Assembly: GCA_947650285.1 (NCBI GenBank)
Contig: CANTFL010000234.1
Span: 213,733 to 277,732, forward strand
Direction: 5' to 3'
Source: Hyaloperonospora brassicae
Taxonomy: Eukaryota > Oomycota > Peronosporomycetes > Peronosporales > Peronosporaceae
Length of the DNA stretch: 64,000 nucleotides
Shown here: one piece after another, positions 62,447-64,000 of the stretch
How positions within the stretch are numbered: position 1 is the first letter of the stretch
Layout: every line of letters begins with the position of its first letter
Program-made: the position numbers and the translations under genes
The notes under the pieces: generated by a model
What the model saw: the letters and a program-made list of their open reading frames with translations, nothing else
Told to the model about the DNA's origin: nothing
Databases searched by the model: none

Positions 62447-63279
62447 AAAGCATCCATCTTGCTCAAACGTGACCGGGCCAACATCCTTGGTGAAATGCCC
62501 CACGGAGAACAAATTGCGCGAAAGCTGGGGAATGTGCCACACTGATGCAATCACTTCACTCCTCGCGGCGTTTCGATCGACATGATGATGTCGCCCATTC
62601 CGACCGCTTGGACCACACCATCGTCTGCAAGGTGCACGTCCACTGGGTTGATCCTCTTGTAATTATTCATGAACTATTTTGAGAACGTTGTGAGCTGCAT
62701 TGCACCCGAGTCAACCAGCCACACGTATATTGATTCGGCAGGGCAGGCGACCCCTCCAACGGGGAACAAGCAGTCGCCTTGTTCATCGTTGCTATGCGCA
62801 AGCTTTTCACACTGCGACCGCTGCCGCTTTGCGTTCTCCCGAATTCGAGCTGGGCACTTGACGATCCAATGTCCGTGCTCCCCAAAGTAATGACAGGCGC
62901 TACTGGTCTTTGCGTGCGCTTGTGGTCCAGCGCGCCGACCAGTGTCTTGAGCCACAAACGCTTGACCTTGTCCTTTCGCCGCTCATTCAACGCCTTGTTC
63001 CTCGCGCTTGGGATCTTCGTGCAGTAACCGAGACGTGATGAGCTACCACGACAGCGTGTCGTCTCTTGACTCTAACGAAGTGATGAGGAATCCGTACGAC
63101 TCACTGAGGCTTTCGAGGAGCGTAATCACCAGGTCGTCCTCGCTGACGAGAGCGCCCACTGCGTCGAGCTGCTCCACCGTCGTCTTGATCGTGTTGACGT
63201 GTTCCAACAAATTATCGTCTTCTCCCATCATGGACGTCAAGGTGCGACGACGAAGAAAGAGCTTGTTTATAGGGATCTT
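62447..63279 (-). pseudogene. gag: CopC-type element, third copy: gag and protease
   Basis: Continues 58746-60668 across the solo LTR. The protease WLVDSGAMQLTTFSK and a zinc knuckle with one of the first two cysteines kept (CHYFGEHGHWIVKC) are at 62674-62955. The end of the Gag domain is at 63043-63279 (LFLRRRTLTSMMGEDDNLLE). Sequence up to LFLRRR matches CopC; beyond 63270 it changes to an inverted CopA-type LTR. Confidence 0.82.
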
Positions 63280-63477
63280 TGTTGAAACTCGAGCGGGAGG
63301 CGAAGAGAAAACGGAGCGGAGAGACCGGAGAGAACGAAGCGGAGAACACTTGCTCACTTGAGGGAGGATTCGAAAGTGATTGATTCATAGGTCCTAACTC
63401 TGCCTACCCTTGACTGCATCCAATCACATGGTGCATCTAATCAACCTGATTTACACGCGTCCAATCATCCTACGCGT
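63280..63477 (-). repeat. CopA-type LTR, truncated, minus orientation
   Basis: Starts TGTTGAAACTCGAGCGGG on the plus strand, the reverse complement of the CopA LTR end, and runs to ATCATCCTACGCGTC, about two-thirds of an LTR. The outer third is missing. Confidence 0.75.
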
Positions 63478-64000
63478 CATTGACGCTCGACATGTATTGA
63501 CACTGGCACGCCAAAACACAGGAGGGCTCGCATCATCTTCATTGCCTTGATCATTGTTCTTTTCTTCTCCATCCCATTCGACGCGAGCACTTGGTCGTCA
63601 TTTCACGCAGCGTTATTCATCTGGTTCACTTGCCTCTTCAAGTCCAGCTCCACGACGGACGGAACGTGAGCTTCGAGAGACCGTTTCTTCGTGTTCCGAT
63701 CAATCCTTTAGTTTCTCACCGGCCAGCCCCTAAAGTCCGTTTCACGGGGCTCGTCTTCGATAGTGAGTGAGCCGAAGTCCAACGCAGCGTCTTCAACGAC
63801 TTCTACTAGGAGTGCTGGCGAGAATATAAGAGCCGACTCATCGAAGTTGACATCTCGGGTGATCACCACTAGACCTGACTTGATGTCGAGAACTCGATGC
63901 GCCTTTGACATATCTTCGTACCCACGAACAGTTCTTCACGGGCCTTGGGATCTGACTTGAGTCCGCTTCTCTTTCGGGTGAGAACAGTCGCTCGATATCC
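63478..64000 (-). pseudogene. pol: CopB/E-type integrase end and linker, minus strand
   Basis: Reverse complement of the region around 51890-52420. The frame 63708-63911 (minus) reads SKAHRVLDIKSGLVVITRDV, then the acidic linker. It runs off the right window edge. It is an inverted further copy of the CopB-type element, joined to the truncated LTR on its left. Confidence 0.8.

Noticed and set aside
1..64000. Host protein-coding, rRNA or tRNA genes
   Set aside because: Every long stretch could be assigned to Copia or Gypsy sequence or their LTRs. No other protein family was recognised.

Overview
This window is a graveyard of nested LTR retrotransposons from a eukaryotic genome. I can support no host gene, tRNA or rRNA gene anywhere in it. 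The Ty3/Gypsy proteins (a protease-RT-RNaseH followed by a second RNase H, integrase and chromodomain) resemble the dual-RNase-H Gypsy elements I know from oomycetes, so a Phytophthora-like oomycete is my best guess. That is inference from remembered protein style, not a search. Names such as Gyp1 or CopA are mine.

Two superfamilies alternate. (a) One Ty3/Gypsy family has very long (about 1.8 kb), GATC-dense LTRs with TGTGG...CCACA ends and 4-bp target duplications. Its best copy, Gyp1 (17675-32330, minus strand, duplication TATT), carries gag, protease-RT-RNaseH, second RNase H-integrase and chromodomain, plus a large ORF of 915 codons on the opposite strand between pol and the 3' LTR. Gyp1 sits inside Gyp2 (13323-37139, minus strand, duplication GACA), an element with Gag, linker and chromodomain pieces but no RT. 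Gyp2 sits inside the antisense ORF of Gyp3 (plus strand, pieces 10745-13322 and 37140-39860), whose 3' LTR abuts Copia debris. Solo LTRs of the family lie at 4672-6535 (CGTA), 52618-54475 (TATA) and 60669-62446 (GAAG/AAAG); a truncated one is at 9593-10744.

(b) Ty1/Copia elements fill 1-9592 and 39861-64000. CopA (46627-51248) is structurally complete, with 284-bp LTRs and a TTCTT target duplication, but is dead from several stops and frameshifts. A composite block appears three times: a plus-strand Copia pol end, two LTRs in tandem, then a minus-strand Copia (1-4190, 39861-46440, 51249-63279). At least two copies share the same disabling mutations, so the block spread by segmental duplication. 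The first primes from a somewhat different plus-strand Copia.

Three things stand out. The antisense Gypsy ORF shows mostly synonymous change between two copies, as expected of a real protein. A cluster of short hairpins with a constant GGAGG loop and changing but complementary stems lies between pol and the antisense ORF in all three Gypsy copies. In both superfamilies the gag start codon lies in or against the tRNA primer-binding site; the Copia site matches the anticodon arm of initiator tRNA-Met, as in Drosophila copia.
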